Shown: positions 8,910 to 18,212 of the stretch, in pieces | Layout: each line of letters opens with the position of its first letter | How positions within the stretch are numbered: position 1 is the stretch's first letter | NCBI RefSeq assembly: GCF_007860175.1 | Contig: NZ_SJPX01000003.1 | Span: 142,552-206,551, forward strand | Reading direction: 5' to 3' | DNA length: 64,000 nucleotides | DNA from: Rubripirellula reticaptiva | Lineage (GTDB): Bacteria; Planctomycetota; Planctomycetia; Pirellulales; Pirellulaceae | Program-made: the position numbers and the translations under genes | The notes under the pieces: model-generated | Databases searched by the model: none | What the model was told of the DNA's origin: nothing | What the model saw: only the letters and a program-made list of their open reading frames with translations

Positions 8910-11900
8910 CTATCGACTGGACGATCCCGACGGCAAGGCATTGCTGAGTCGCTCGAAACCTGTTCCTTGAACTTCCATCGTCTTCGGGTTGACGGTTAGC
9001 ATTCTGACTGCGGCTTCAACACCCGGTTGGCCGTCGGCACGAGTTTGACGAAAGATAACGGGCATATTGGGCGCGCCATCGAGCGTAAAGATCTCCTTTG
9101 ACGCCGAGTAGGCCGCGCGGCTGGCGGTGCCTTCCAGCAGTCCATTTTCGTTGCGTGTGCGGAAGACGACTCCACTGGTCGCCTCCATCTCCCACGCCGT
9201 TTGTCCGCTACCCAAACGAGATGAACCGTAAGCCGAACCGGCATAGGAATGAGCTGCTTGACCAGGCTCAACGGAAAACCGCAGGCGATCGCAATCCAAC
9301 GTCGATTGGCCGATCGAAATCGTATCCATCTTGGCGGCATCAAACGCCTGATCCCAACCCGATACTTCCTGCACGCCCACACGAACGCCTCGCAAGAAAT
9401 CCAGATTTCGTGTCGTCAGATCGGCTTGCATCGAATCATTGAACGTCAAGTGAATACCAGTCATGTCGTCTTGCGCGCCATCAACCACGGTCGCTTTCGA
9501 CGCGTTTGTCGACTTTCCGCTGGCCACACCGGATGTCGCCAGACCGCCAATCGTCCAGCCGCGATACCATCCTGGTCCTTGCCCGACCAATCGACCGCCT
9601 TCACCAGGTGCCATCGTCAAACGACGGGCAAAAACCAAGTGCTTGGTTTCGCGGACACCGTCGCGACCATAGTGCAATGCTTGGGCAATGACAGGACGAT
9701 CATCGGCCTGCAGAATCGTGATTTTCTGAACCACCGCGTTCCGCATCGATGCCATGTCGCGCATTTGAACGCCCTCTTGAAGATCGACTTCTAAACGATC
9801 ACCGCTAACTTTCAATTCCCAGGGTTCTCGGTCACTGATCAACGATGCATCAATATCGACACCCTCGGTCAACACTGCCTTCCGCCCGTCGAACAGCATT
9901 TCACCTTGCCAACGACAATGCGGTGGCTTTGTCCAAACAAATCCGCCGGACTTCGTGCCGCCATCGGTTCCGTTGCCTCCTGAAAGTCCTGTTGGCAATG
10001 CAGCTGTGGGAATCTGAAACTCGCCCGCCGCATTGATCCAAACCATATTGTCACTTGGCCGAATTTGAATTTGCGGCCCCACAAAAAAACCATCACCGAG
10101 CTCAAACCTTGCTGGCGCGGCCTCATTTCCCGACAGTTGCAAGACATCTTCGCCGCCGCCGTCAAGCAACTCTAAACTTTCACCTCGGAACCCAACGGCC
10201 ATCGACTGTCCGCCCGTCTCGATCACGTGCTCGACTTCGACGCCACCAACAACGCTTAATTTTTTGGCACTCAGCCCCGACGCATTTCGGCGCAACTGGG
10301 CATTAATCGATGCTCCACGAACCATCGGGCGAGCACGCGCAACAGGGTCGACCAAGGCGGTCGCTGCCGTAGGCTGGGCCACCCATTGCCGCAGCTGCGA
10401 ATCCGATTCTGTTCCAGCACCAGCACCAGCACCAGCACCAGAAACGCTAGTAACAATCCCGTCGTCGCCAACCACGGCGTCGTTGATAAAGTTCAACCAC
10501 ATCTCCTCGGTCTCGGCCGCGATCGCCGCGGTCTCAATCCGCACGTTCCCTTTGATGTTAAACCACTCGGGTACCATTGTCGGACGGGCGGCCGGTTTGC
10601 TCGACTTTGCATCTCCGACCACACTACCATCCGGACGGTCTGTGGTCGGCTGAGGCACAAAGAGCCCAAAGACAGAATCGGCTGCGAACTCACCACCATC
10701 AACCAACCACGCGCGAACGTTACCGTCGATCCGCAACTCGATGTCGGTGTTCAAGTCTTTCGCAGTTGTAACTCCCTTGGGTCGGATGTGAAGTCCGTCC
10801 CGCCAACGCGCTTCGCGAACTGAGTTTTGTGGATCTTTGATCGTGACGATTCCTGCACCGTCGGCATCAAGAATCCCTATGACTTCCGGATTCGCAGGAT
10901 CAAACTGATAGATCAACTGTGCCAAACTTGCCGAAACAGGCCCCCGTCGCATGCGGATCCCTCGTCGACCGTTGGCCTGAAGTAGTCCAGTCAAAGTGTT
11001 GAGTTCGATGTTGTCGGCCGCCACCTCAGTATCAAAGCTAGGAATCTTCGCAATCGCCGGATCGCCCGTCGCTTTGATCTTAACCAACCAGTCCAGCGGC
11101 GACCGTCGCACAATCTCGCTGTTCATGGGGTCGTTGAGCGTCAGTTCTAAGTGCTGACAGTCAAAGCGATCGGCAAGAAGGCCGTCGACCTGGTATACCA
11201 ACGACACCGATTCGCGCAGCAACAATTGATCGATTGCAAAGTCGTATTCGACACGGCCACCGCAGGCGATCGAAATCATCGCTTGCTTTTCCGAACCCGT
11301 GGCCGCATTCACCTTGGAGCCCTTCGACGCGAACAGGCCCCCGCCTTTCATTGGCATCACCAACTCGTCCAAATAGATAAGCTCCATCCGGTCCAACACT
11401 GGTGTCGATTGCTTGCCACGTGGCCCAGGGGCCGACAAATGGATCGTCAAGTCACGGCCGACCATGCGAGCCTCGCCGAAGGTCATGCGGATCGCTTCGG
11501 TCGTCCAGATTTTTCGATTGTCGATGCCAACATTCGCGGTGCGCAGTTCCAAAGCCGGGCGATCGCCCGACGATGCCGAGCCCGGCTGGCCAGCGTTTGA
11601 TCCCGCTTCGCCAGCACGATAGATTCTCACGTCGCCTACCATCCGGCCCCAATCAATCGGTGGCGCACCACCACTCATCATGTCCAGCGACTCGGTGAAC
11701 TTCAATTCAGCTCCCTCGGGTGCCTCGACGATCACAGGATCTTCCTCGTCGTCATTTCCCAAACCGCGGCCAATCACCACCGTAATAGGCCAAAGTTTCC
11801 AATGGGCATCGTCGGTTTGCTCCCAGTTTTCGAAGAGCAAAACGCCATGGCTGGTCTGCAAGCGTTTGCAAGATCCTCGCTGCCAAGCGCCTTCGGCAAA

Positions 11901-12065
11901 CAAATCATTCAACGAGTCATCGCCACGATGTTCCGGCGATTTCTTCAAAGCGATCAGTTCGACATCCGGCGCCGACATCAATGGCGCCAGCGCATTGGTG
12001 TAGACGACCGCCAGTGCGGTCAGAAATATCAGCGCCGAAAAATATTGCGTCAGTCGATCCAACAT
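8910..12065 (-). CDS. Giant LptC/LptA-like envelope protein
   Basis: 1051 residues with one N-terminal membrane segment (about 8-28) and an otherwise extracytoplasmic, beta-rich body. Several OstA/LptA-like units are visible: AIRMTFGEARMVGRDLTIHL near the N-terminus, NIKGNVRIETAAIAAETEEM and GGVEVEHVIETGG in the middle, and a textbook C-terminal unit (LLEGTASRAAYSASKEIFTL, then MLTVNPKTMEVQGTGFE). It is the last gene of a minus-strand run after kdsD and kdsC; in Enterobacteria lptC and lptA follow those genes. I infer an LPS-bridge protein combining the LptC anchor with multiple LptA-like repeats. Family assignment is by pattern and position. A GGTGCT hexamer repeat (10413-10442) encodes a Gly-Ala run. 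Confidence 0.65.
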   Translation of the reverse strand: MLDRLTQYFSALIFLTALAVVYTNALAPLMSAPDVELIALKKSPEHRGDDSLNDLFAEGAWQRGSCKRLQTSHGVLLFENWEQTDDAHWKLWPITVVIGRGLGNDDEEDPVIVEAPEGAELKFTESLDMMSGGAPPIDWGRMVGDVRIYRAGEAGSNAGQPGSASSGDRPALELRTANVGIDNRKIWTTEAIRMTFGEARMVGRDLTIHLSAPGPRGKQSTPVLDRMELIYLDELVMPMKGGGLFASKGSKVNAATGSEKQAMISIACGGRVEYDFAIDQLLLRESVSLVYQVDGLLADRFDCQHLELTLNDPMNSEIVRRSPLDWLVKIKATGDPAIAKIPSFDTEVAADNIELNTLTGLLQANGRRGIRMRRGPVSASLAQLIYQFDPANPEVIGILDADGAGIVTIKDPQNSVREARWRDGLHIRPKGVTTAKDLNTDIELRIDGNVRAWLVDGGEFAADSVFGLFVPQPTTDRPDGSVVGDAKSSKPAARPTMVPEWFNIKGNVRIETAAIAAETEEMWLNFINDAVVGDDGIVTSVSGAGAGAGAGTESDSQLRQWVAQPTAATALVDPVARARPMVRGASINAQLRRNASGLSAKKLSVVGGVEVEHVIETGGQSMAVGFRGESLELLDGGGEDVLQLSGNEAAPARFELGDGFFVGPQIQIRPSDNMVWINAAGEFQIPTAALPTGLSGGNGTDGGTKSGGFVWTKPPHCRWQGEMLFDGRKAVLTEGVDIDASLISDREPWELKVSGDRLEVDLQEGVQMRDMASMRNAVVQKITILQADDRPVIAQALHYGRDGVRETKHLVFARRLTMAPGEGGRLVGQGPGWYRGWTIGGLATSGVASGKSTNASKATVVDGAQDDMTGIHLTFNDSMQADLTTRNLDFLRGVRVGVQEVSGWDQAFDAAKMDTISIGQSTLDCDRLRFSVEPGQAAHSYAGSAYGSSRLGSGQTAWEMEATSGVVFRTRNENGLLEGTASRAAYSASKEIFTLDGAPNMPVIFRQTRADGQPGVEAAVRMLTVNPKTMEVQGTGFERLSNALPSGSSSR

Positions 12066-12094
12066 AAATGAAACCGCTGCTCAACGAAAAGCCT

Positions 12095-12628
12095 TCACGC
12101 CGATCGTGGCAGGTGCTCCTCCCATCGCCTGTTGGATCTCATCAACCGTTCGATCATTTCTCGAAGCACACCTTCACCACCCGGTGTTTCCAAATTCCAG
12201 TCGGCGGCTTCACGAACGTCGCGTGCCGCATCGGCCGGGGCGACCGCCAAGCCAACGTGATGCATCACGGCAAGGTCGGGCAGATCGTCGCCGATATAAG
12301 CAACTTGGTCGGGCGTGCAACCTAACGATTTCATCATTTCAGTCGCGGCTGGCCATTTGTCTTCATAGCCCTGCTTGACCTCGACAATCCCCAGTTCGGT
12401 CGCGCGCCGCGTCACCATCGGGCTGCTACGAGCGGTCAGAATGCCAAATTGAAACCCCGACTTCATCCACAACTTGATGGCCAAACCGTCCCGAACATGA
12501 AAACGTTTTGTTTCCACACCGTCGGAATCGTAGACGATTCGTCCATCGGTCATCACGCCATCGACATCCGACAAGATGCATCGAATGGGGGCAGCAATTT
12601 CGGAATCAGAGCGTTGAGGTAGCGTCAT
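12095..12628 (-). CDS. kdsC: 3-deoxy-D-manno-octulosonate 8-phosphate phosphatase KdsC
   Basis: KdsC removes phosphate from Kdo-8-phosphate, a step in LPS inner-core synthesis. The HAD motif I is DVDGVMTDG, characteristic of the small C0-type HAD family; motif II is in FGILTARSS; motif III/IV is VKQGYEDKWPA then YIGDDLPDLAVM. There is no cap domain, as in KdsC, and the length (about 177-183 residues) is normal. The frame opens at TTG 12646; the ATG at 12628 is preferred. It follows kdsD directly and precedes the LptC/A-like gene, and that order supports the call. Confidence 0.92.
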   Translation of the reverse strand: MTLPQRSDSEIAAPIRCILSDVDGVMTDGRIVYDSDGVETKRFHVRDGLAIKLWMKSGFQFGILTARSSPMVTRRATELGIVEVKQGYEDKWPAATEMMKSLGCTPDQVAYIGDDLPDLAVMHHVGLAVAPADAARDVREAADWNLETPGGEGVLREMIERLMRSNRRWEEHLPRSA

Positions 12629-12658
12629 CAAAGTTTGATCGGACAAAGTATGGTTTGA

Positions 12659-13747
12659 CTAGAACTTTATAATTTTTACGGCATCCGAACTGGAATCGCT
12701 AAGCGACACGACATCCGTGATATCGATCAAGCCGATCGGTCGCGAGTCTTTGTCGATCACGGGCAATTCGCTGATCCGCCGATGCGACATTACCGCCATC
12801 GCTTCACGCAGCATCGAACCCGATTCGATGGTCGCGGCCTGTGTGGTCATGCGAGTTGAAATGGGTTGATCTAGTGACGCTTCGTCACGGCACTGCAGCA
12901 AGCGAGCCAGGTCACTGTCCGTAAAGATGCCTGCCATGCGGCCATCACGGTCGATCAACATGATCGCTCCGGTGCGACGACCTGACGTGACACCATCGAC
13001 GCTCGGTTTAGCGATCATCGCTTCGCGGATCGTTGCGTCCTTCGACGCGACTCGGCACGAACCGATGGGACGCATTATCTGATTGACTGTCGCCAACTTT
13101 CGGCCCAGCGAACCGCCCGGATGAAAACGAGCAAAGTCTTGACTGGTAAAATTACGCAGACTGCTGGCTAGCATCGCAACTGCGTCACCGACGGCCATCA
13201 TGACGGCCGTGCTTGTCGTCGGCGCCAATCCGTTGGGACAGGCTTCGTCATAACGCCCAATGCTGACAACACAATCAGCCGCGACTGCGAGCGGGTTGTC
13301 ATCCGAGGCTGTGATCGCGATCAGCCCCGCGCTGTTTTCGGCAAGATGGTCGGCAATACGGACGACTTCTTCGCTGCGTCCAGAATTGCTTAACGCCCAA
13401 ACGATGTCATTCGAACGGACTCGCCCCAAATCTCCGTGTATCGCTTCCGCTGGATGCAAAAAGTGAGCCGGCGTGCCAGTACTGGCCAACGTTGCGACCA
13501 GTTTCTGTCCGACCAAACCAGCTTTGCCGACGCCTGTCACCAGCACACTGCCTTCGCAGTTCGCCGTCATCTCTGCCGCACGAACGGCGTCGGCGGACAA
13601 AGTCGACGCCGCCGCCAAAATCGCATTGCCCTCGGCTGACACAATTTGCCGCAGCCAACGCAGTCGTTCGAGCATGGTCGTCGGTGCAGCGATCCCAACC
13701 TTGGAATCGGCGTTCGATGAGACGGCGGATCGGGCGGGAACAGACAC
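12659..13747 (-). CDS. kdsD: Arabinose-5-phosphate isomerase KdsD (SIS + two CBS)
   Basis: Interconverts ribulose-5-phosphate and arabinose-5-phosphate, the first step towards Kdo. The SIS domain occupies about residues 40-200 with GVGKAGLVGQKLVATLASTG, HPAEAIHGDLG and ALSNSGRSEEVVRI, all diagnostic for the KdsD/GutQ family; two CBS domains follow (about 225-285 and 295-355). At 362 residues it is slightly longer than the E. coli enzyme because of an N-terminal extension. GTG start supported by AAGGAAGG upstream. First gene of the kdsD-kdsC-LptC/A-like run. Confidence 0.93.
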   Translation of the reverse strand: MSVPARSAVSSNADSKVGIAAPTTMLERLRWLRQIVSAEGNAILAAASTLSADAVRAAEMTANCEGSVLVTGVGKAGLVGQKLVATLASTGTPAHFLHPAEAIHGDLGRVRSNDIVWALSNSGRSEEVVRIADHLAENSAGLIAITASDDNPLAVAADCVVSIGRYDEACPNGLAPTTSTAVMMAVGDAVAMLASSLRNFTSQDFARFHPGGSLGRKLATVNQIMRPIGSCRVASKDATIREAMIAKPSVDGVTSGRRTGAIMLIDRDGRMAGIFTDSDLARLLQCRDEASLDQPISTRMTTQAATIESGSMLREAMAVMSHRRISELPVIDKDSRPIGLIDITDVVSLSDSSSDAVKIIKF

Positions 13748-14046
13748 GGCGGACCTTCCTTGGTACGGCAGCGTAAACGGACTTCAAAGCTTCCGGCCTG
13801 GATAGTACGCAAAATTCCAGTCAGGCGACAACGGCGAACCGGTCCTCCTAGACCCCGCAAATCACCAGAGCTATCACAAGAGTGAGAATCCTGTCGGTTT
13901 CCGGCACGTCGCGGCGAGAGTATAGCCAACCCGTCATGCCAGATCAGCCAGGTGTTGATTTCGACTTAGGTCGGCTACCCATTCTTCGCCAGGCTCCTAG
14001 ACTGACGACTCGTCTCCCGCAAACTCTGACCTCCGAGCGGCATCTG

Positions 14047-14916
14047 ATGACTCCGTTTACCCGACTCTGTCGCCGTGCGGCCAGAAATGTGAACGCGCTA
14101 TCTATCGATGCGGTGGCCGTCGGAGTCCTTTGGCAGGCAATTTTCACTCGCAGTTTTCGCGCGGATTGGCCGACGTTCTTCGAAAGCATCACACTCGCGA
14201 TGACGTTGTGGCTGATCTATACGGCCGATCATTTACTCGATGCTACGCGATTGAACCTAGATCGCCGGCATACGTTTCGGCATCGTTTCCACCACCAACA
14301 TCAACGTGTCCTCGCTGCGTTATGGATTTTGGTGACAGTCGTGGACACCGGTTTGATCATTGCGACGCTTGACGATTCGCTGATCCGGTGGGGGCTTGCG
14401 CTGGCCGGGGCCGTACTGAGCTATGGTGCTAGCGTTCACTTTCGATCCGGCCAGAAACCGGTCATCGGCAAAGAAGTTCAGGTCGGTTCCATTTTTGCCA
14501 TCGGCGTTGGCTTGTTGGCTTGGGATCACCAGCCGTCGGTTGATTTGGCGATCGCAACCAGTTTAGCGGCAGTTCTGTTTTCCTCGAACTGCGTTTTGGT
14601 CGGACTTGCCGAATCCGAAGCCGATCGCCAACAGGATTTCCCCTCGCTCGCCAACCAGATTCCTGCGGCGGCTAAAGCGACTCCCAAAATCCTGGTGACA
14701 CTTTTCTTTGTCGCCTTAGCGGTAACACTGACCGGGACGGTTCCCAAGTTCGTTTCGTGTTCCATCGCGATCAGCAGCCTGATGCTGGCGTGTACGGCGA
14801 CTCCGCGGCAACAATTCTCGGTCAAGCAAACCGCAAGTCGCTACCGATCATCGCCATCGATCGTGTTGGCTGACGCGATGTTGATGGTCCCTATCGGACT
14901 GTGGTGGTGGGCGTGA
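14047..14916 (+). CDS. Polytopic membrane protein, possibly UbiA-like
   Basis: About 289 residues with eight or nine hydrophobic segments (for example AVAVGVLWQAIF, LAMTLWLIYTADHLL, ALWILVTVVDTGLIIATL). The segment YTADHLLDATRLNLDRRHTF, placed after the second helix, recalls the Asp-rich loop of UbiA prenyltransferases, but the canonical NDxxDxxxD is not intact, so this is a guess. The frame extends upstream to a GTG at 13882 and an ATG at 13936; the ATG at 14047 begins just before the first membrane segment. The stop overlaps the next gene's GTG by 4 bases, indicating coupling to the methyltransferase. Confidence 0.7.
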   Translation: MTPFTRLCRRAARNVNALSIDAVAVGVLWQAIFTRSFRADWPTFFESITLAMTLWLIYTADHLLDATRLNLDRRHTFRHRFHHQHQRVLAALWILVTVVDTGLIIATLDDSLIRWGLALAGAVLSYGASVHFRSGQKPVIGKEVQVGSIFAIGVGLLAWDHQPSVDLAIATSLAAVLFSSNCVLVGLAESEADRQQDFPSLANQIPAAAKATPKILVTLFFVALAVTLTGTVPKFVSCSIAISSLMLACTATPRQQFSVKQTASRYRSSPSIVLADAMLMVPIGLWWWA

Positions 14917-15566
14917 CCGAAACCAGCGATGGTGGCTACGACCGAATCGCTCGCCCCTATCGTTGGTTGGAATGGATTGCGTTTGGACAAAGCCTGCAGC
15001 ATTCCCGAATCTGTTTGCTGAGTGAACTGCCTCTCGTGGATCGGATTCTTGTGATGGGCGATGGCGATGGCCGTTTGCTGCAACAGATCTGCCGATCACA
15101 ACCCGGCGCAGAAATCACAAGTGTTGACCAAAGCTTGGCCATGATTGATCTACAGAAGTCTCGCGTTGCCAGCGCCGGCGCAACCGACCGAGTTCGCTGG
15201 GTTTGTGCAGACGGACGTCAATTCTCGCCAGCCTCGAATGAATACGACCTGCTAGTCACGGCGTTCTATTTAGACTGCTTTACCGAATTCGAACTCGGCC
15301 AACATTTACCACGCTGGCTAAGTGGCGTGAAAAATGGCGGTTTTTTCTACGTTGCCGAGTTTGTACAACCAACAAGCGGTTGGCGAGCAATCCGAGCCCG
15401 CGTGATGCTGGCCGCGATGCATCTGTTTTTTCGCCGGCAAACTAGCCTAACCAATCATCGTCTGGTTGACCTTACCGCCATTTTTGACTTATTGCCAATC
15501 GACGAAGTGAATCGAGCCGAGCGAAGCGGCAACATGATACGAACACAGATCTTCAGTGTTCGTTAA
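14913..15566 (+). CDS. Class I SAM-dependent methyltransferase
   Basis: 217 residues from the GTG at 14913, which overlaps the upstream stop (GTGA). Motif I-like VDRILVMGDGDGRLLQQIC (nucleotide loop GDGDG), motif II SVDQSLAMIDLQ with the ribose-binding Asp, then VRWVCADGRQF and YDLLVTAFYLDCF match the Methyltransf family. The substrate is unknown. Its coupling to a UbiA-like membrane protein suggests a lipid-soluble substrate such as a quinone or isoprenoid, but that is inference only. Confidence 0.82.
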   Translation: MTETSDGGYDRIARPYRWLEWIAFGQSLQHSRICLLSELPLVDRILVMGDGDGRLLQQICRSQPGAEITSVDQSLAMIDLQKSRVASAGATDRVRWVCADGRQFSPASNEYDLLVTAFYLDCFTEFELGQHLPRWLSGVKNGGFFYVAEFVQPTSGWRAIRARVMLAAMHLFFRRQTSLTNHRLVDLTAIFDLLPIDEVNRAERSGNMIRTQIFSVR

Positions 15567-15595
15567 CTAATTTGCGAAGAGCCGATCGCGACGGC

Positions 15596-17968
15596 TCATT
15601 CGCGATGCCCTTGCTTTTGAAATGGTTCGCTTTCGATGATCGCCACCAAAAGATAAGCGAACTTGTAGTCCCGTCGGCTGATGTCATCCATGATTTTATC
15701 GATCGCACACTTGTCGTAGTACTCGGTGCCACGCCCGAGCGCGTAGATCAACATTTTTTCAGCAACACATCGCACAAACTGTTCACGCCGCTGAGTGGAC
15801 AACAAATTTCGCAGATCGCCGACGCCATTGAATTCAGTCCCATCAGGCAACTTACCCGACGCGTTGATTTCATCTCGTCCATCCCGTGTTCGCCACTGTC
15901 CAACCGCGTCAAAATTTTCCATCGCAAACCCTAGCGGGTCCATCATGTTGTGGCATGCCGCACACGCTGGATTGCTGCGATGTTGCTCCATCCGCTCGCG
16001 AAGCGTCCCCACCAACCGACTCTTTTCAAGCTCGGGAATGTTCGGTGGTGCTGGCGGTGGAGGCATGTTCAACAGATTGTCCAGAATCCACTTTCCTCGC
16101 TTGACCGGGCTGGTGCGAGTCGGATTGCTGGTCACCGTCAAAATGCTGGCGTGAGTCAACAGTCCGCCTCGCGGCGTTCCTGCCAACGACACACGTCGGA
16201 ACTCGTCGCCCTTGACGCCGTGAATGCCATAAAACTTTGCCAGTGGTTCGTTCAAATAAGTAAAGTCCGCATCCAACAACGTCGGGACCGGCAAGTTTCC
16301 TCGCATCACGCCCGCAAAAAACGTCAACGTTTCCCGGCGCATTAATTCGCGCACGTCATCGTCGAACGTACGAAACAATCGCGTATCCGGATCGACCGTA
16401 TCCAGATTACGAAGTTGCAACCACTGGCCGGCAAAATTTTCGACGAAACGATTCGAGCGAGGGTCCTTCATCATCCGAGCAATTTTGACCATCAACTTTT
16501 GCCGATCGCGAATCTGGCCTCGGTGCGCCATCAACAACAGTTCGTCATCGGGCATACTGCTCCACAAAAAATACGAGATCCTTGTCGCCAATTCATAATC
16601 GCTGATCGGCGGCATCTTTCCCGACGCATCGGGCTGGCGGTACTGTTCGACTTTGAACAAGAAATGCGGCGACACCAAAATCGCTTGCAAGGCAACCTGC
16701 AATCCTTCTTCGTAATTTCCGCCGTCACTGCGAACCTGCGCTGCCAGCTGAACCAAGCGACTGACTTCGTCTTTCGTTGCTGGTCGACGAAAAGCACGAC
16801 TGGCCACTCGTCCCAGCACTGCAGCCGATGCCTGGTCGGCCGAAACGTTATCGTCCGGCGTCACGTACACGATCCGCTTGTGGCTTGCCGGCAGTTTGTC
16901 AGGATCGATAAACATCTCACGCCGCTCTTCACCACGAAGTCGCACGTGATGAATGTGCAGATTTCGATCTTCGCCATCTTTGAAGTAGTCGTTGATGAAG
17001 CTGATGTCGAACATGCGTTTTCCGCGACCGACTCGCATCGAAACATCGAAATCTTTGGCGTCACTATTTGGAACATCAATGATCTTTTCGGTGCGTCCAC
17101 ACTCAACTTTCATCTTGCACGGATCCGGTCCGCCTTGGTCGCCCGATGCGGTGATCGTCAACGTGTAATTGCCACCGAATGGCAAATCTGATTGCAGCGA
17201 AACGGTCCCGTTGCTGGCAATCACAACTCGGTCGCCTCCCCCCCCCTGTTTCTCGGCGCCGATCAGCGCCGAGGGCGACTTTTCGACTTCGTAAATCTCA
17301 CCCGGTGGCGGCGTGTAAATGGCTTGCCCCGCAATCGTCTCGGCCGCATCCATGTATCGTTCGATCAACACCGGCGGTAACGACAACACATCGCCGATAT
17401 TGTCGAATCCGTATCCCACGTCATCGCCCGGAAATCCATCGGCAAGCGTGTAATCGACGTCCGTCAAATCACGAATCGTATTGCGATACTCGGCTCGATT
17501 GAGTCGCCGTAGCGCCACTTTGCCGGCATTGGGGTTCTGGACACAATCGACTGCAGTCGCCAAATCATCAATCAGAGTTTCCATTCTCGATCGTGTCGCC
17601 GCGTCCATCGGGTCAGCATCTTCGGGCGGCATGGAACCGAGTCGAACTTGCGAAAGCGCTCTCATCCATACGCCTCGATTAGCCGCCAAGTCCGCTGCCG
17701 ATTGATCGTCGGCCAACGACAACTCACTGCCCTCGTCGTGACAATCCAGGCAATACGTTCGCACCAGCGGCATCAACGAATTGCCGAAAGCGGCCTCGTT
17801 AGAAGCCGAATCGGCAAACACCGACGACGACGACGACGACGCGCAAACAAGTCCAGCAATGACTGAAAGAGCAACGGCGATTCGTCGTGCGACAGATTTT
17901 CGACAGATCAAGTTCAAACCAGAGACCAACCGTTGAAGGATTCGATGGGAACCGAGACGACTTTCCAA
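15596..17968 (-). CDS. DUF1592/DUF1588/DUF1585-family planctomycete cytochrome-type protein
   Basis: 790 residues. N-terminal export segment (about 28-52) ends in a Ser run encoded by CGA triplets (about 17820-17838). A heme c-type CxxCH follows (RTYCLDCHDE), then the DUF1587 block (LRRLNRAEYRNTIRDLTDVD, FPGDDVGYGFDNIGDVLSLP), a carbohydrate-binding-like region, DUF1595/DUF1592 (ATRISYFLWSSMPDDELL), a second CxxCH (PACAACHNMMDPLGFAMENF) in DUF1588, and the C-terminal DUF1585 block (KMLIYALGRGTEYYD). This domain order is a hallmark of planctomycetes and relatives. Its biochemical role is unproven; envelope redox or polysaccharide handling have been suggested. It converges with the methyltransferase gene. 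Confidence 0.9.
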   Translation of the reverse strand: MESRLGSHRILQRLVSGLNLICRKSVARRIAVALSVIAGLVCASSSSSSVFADSASNEAAFGNSLMPLVRTYCLDCHDEGSELSLADDQSAADLAANRGVWMRALSQVRLGSMPPEDADPMDAATRSRMETLIDDLATAVDCVQNPNAGKVALRRLNRAEYRNTIRDLTDVDYTLADGFPGDDVGYGFDNIGDVLSLPPVLIERYMDAAETIAGQAIYTPPPGEIYEVEKSPSALIGAEKQGGGGDRVVIASNGTVSLQSDLPFGGNYTLTITASGDQGGPDPCKMKVECGRTEKIIDVPNSDAKDFDVSMRVGRGKRMFDISFINDYFKDGEDRNLHIHHVRLRGEERREMFIDPDKLPASHKRIVYVTPDDNVSADQASAAVLGRVASRAFRRPATKDEVSRLVQLAAQVRSDGGNYEEGLQVALQAILVSPHFLFKVEQYRQPDASGKMPPISDYELATRISYFLWSSMPDDELLLMAHRGQIRDRQKLMVKIARMMKDPRSNRFVENFAGQWLQLRNLDTVDPDTRLFRTFDDDVRELMRRETLTFFAGVMRGNLPVPTLLDADFTYLNEPLAKFYGIHGVKGDEFRRVSLAGTPRGGLLTHASILTVTSNPTRTSPVKRGKWILDNLLNMPPPPAPPNIPELEKSRLVGTLRERMEQHRSNPACAACHNMMDPLGFAMENFDAVGQWRTRDGRDEINASGKLPDGTEFNGVGDLRNLLSTQRREQFVRCVAEKMLIYALGRGTEYYDKCAIDKIMDDISRRDYKFAYLLVAIIESEPFQKQGHRE

Positions 17969-18212
17969 ACGTCCATTGTAGAGTGACTTGTGTTTTCATG
18001 CCTTCGAAGCGACACAGCGAAAGACGCACAAAGCGAAAGAGTGATACGGCTATCGCATCGTTTGCAAGTTATTCCGTTTCCAACGATTGATCCGCTCAAC
18101 CGAGCGTTTTGGCGTTACTGAATTCAGCGACGACCTTTTCAACCGCGAACAACGTAAACCACCTGTACAATTGAGGCTGTCCCCCCCGAGGCGTCTAGGT
18201 AGAGCCGTTTCT
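17969..18212. other. Divergent intergenic region
   Basis: 244 bp between the starts of the DUF1592-type gene (minus) and the zinc-ribbon membrane gene (plus), so it should hold both promoters. The upstream part of the plus-strand frame stays open from 18087 but has no motif or ribosome site to support a longer protein. No other feature is seen. Confidence 0.4.
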
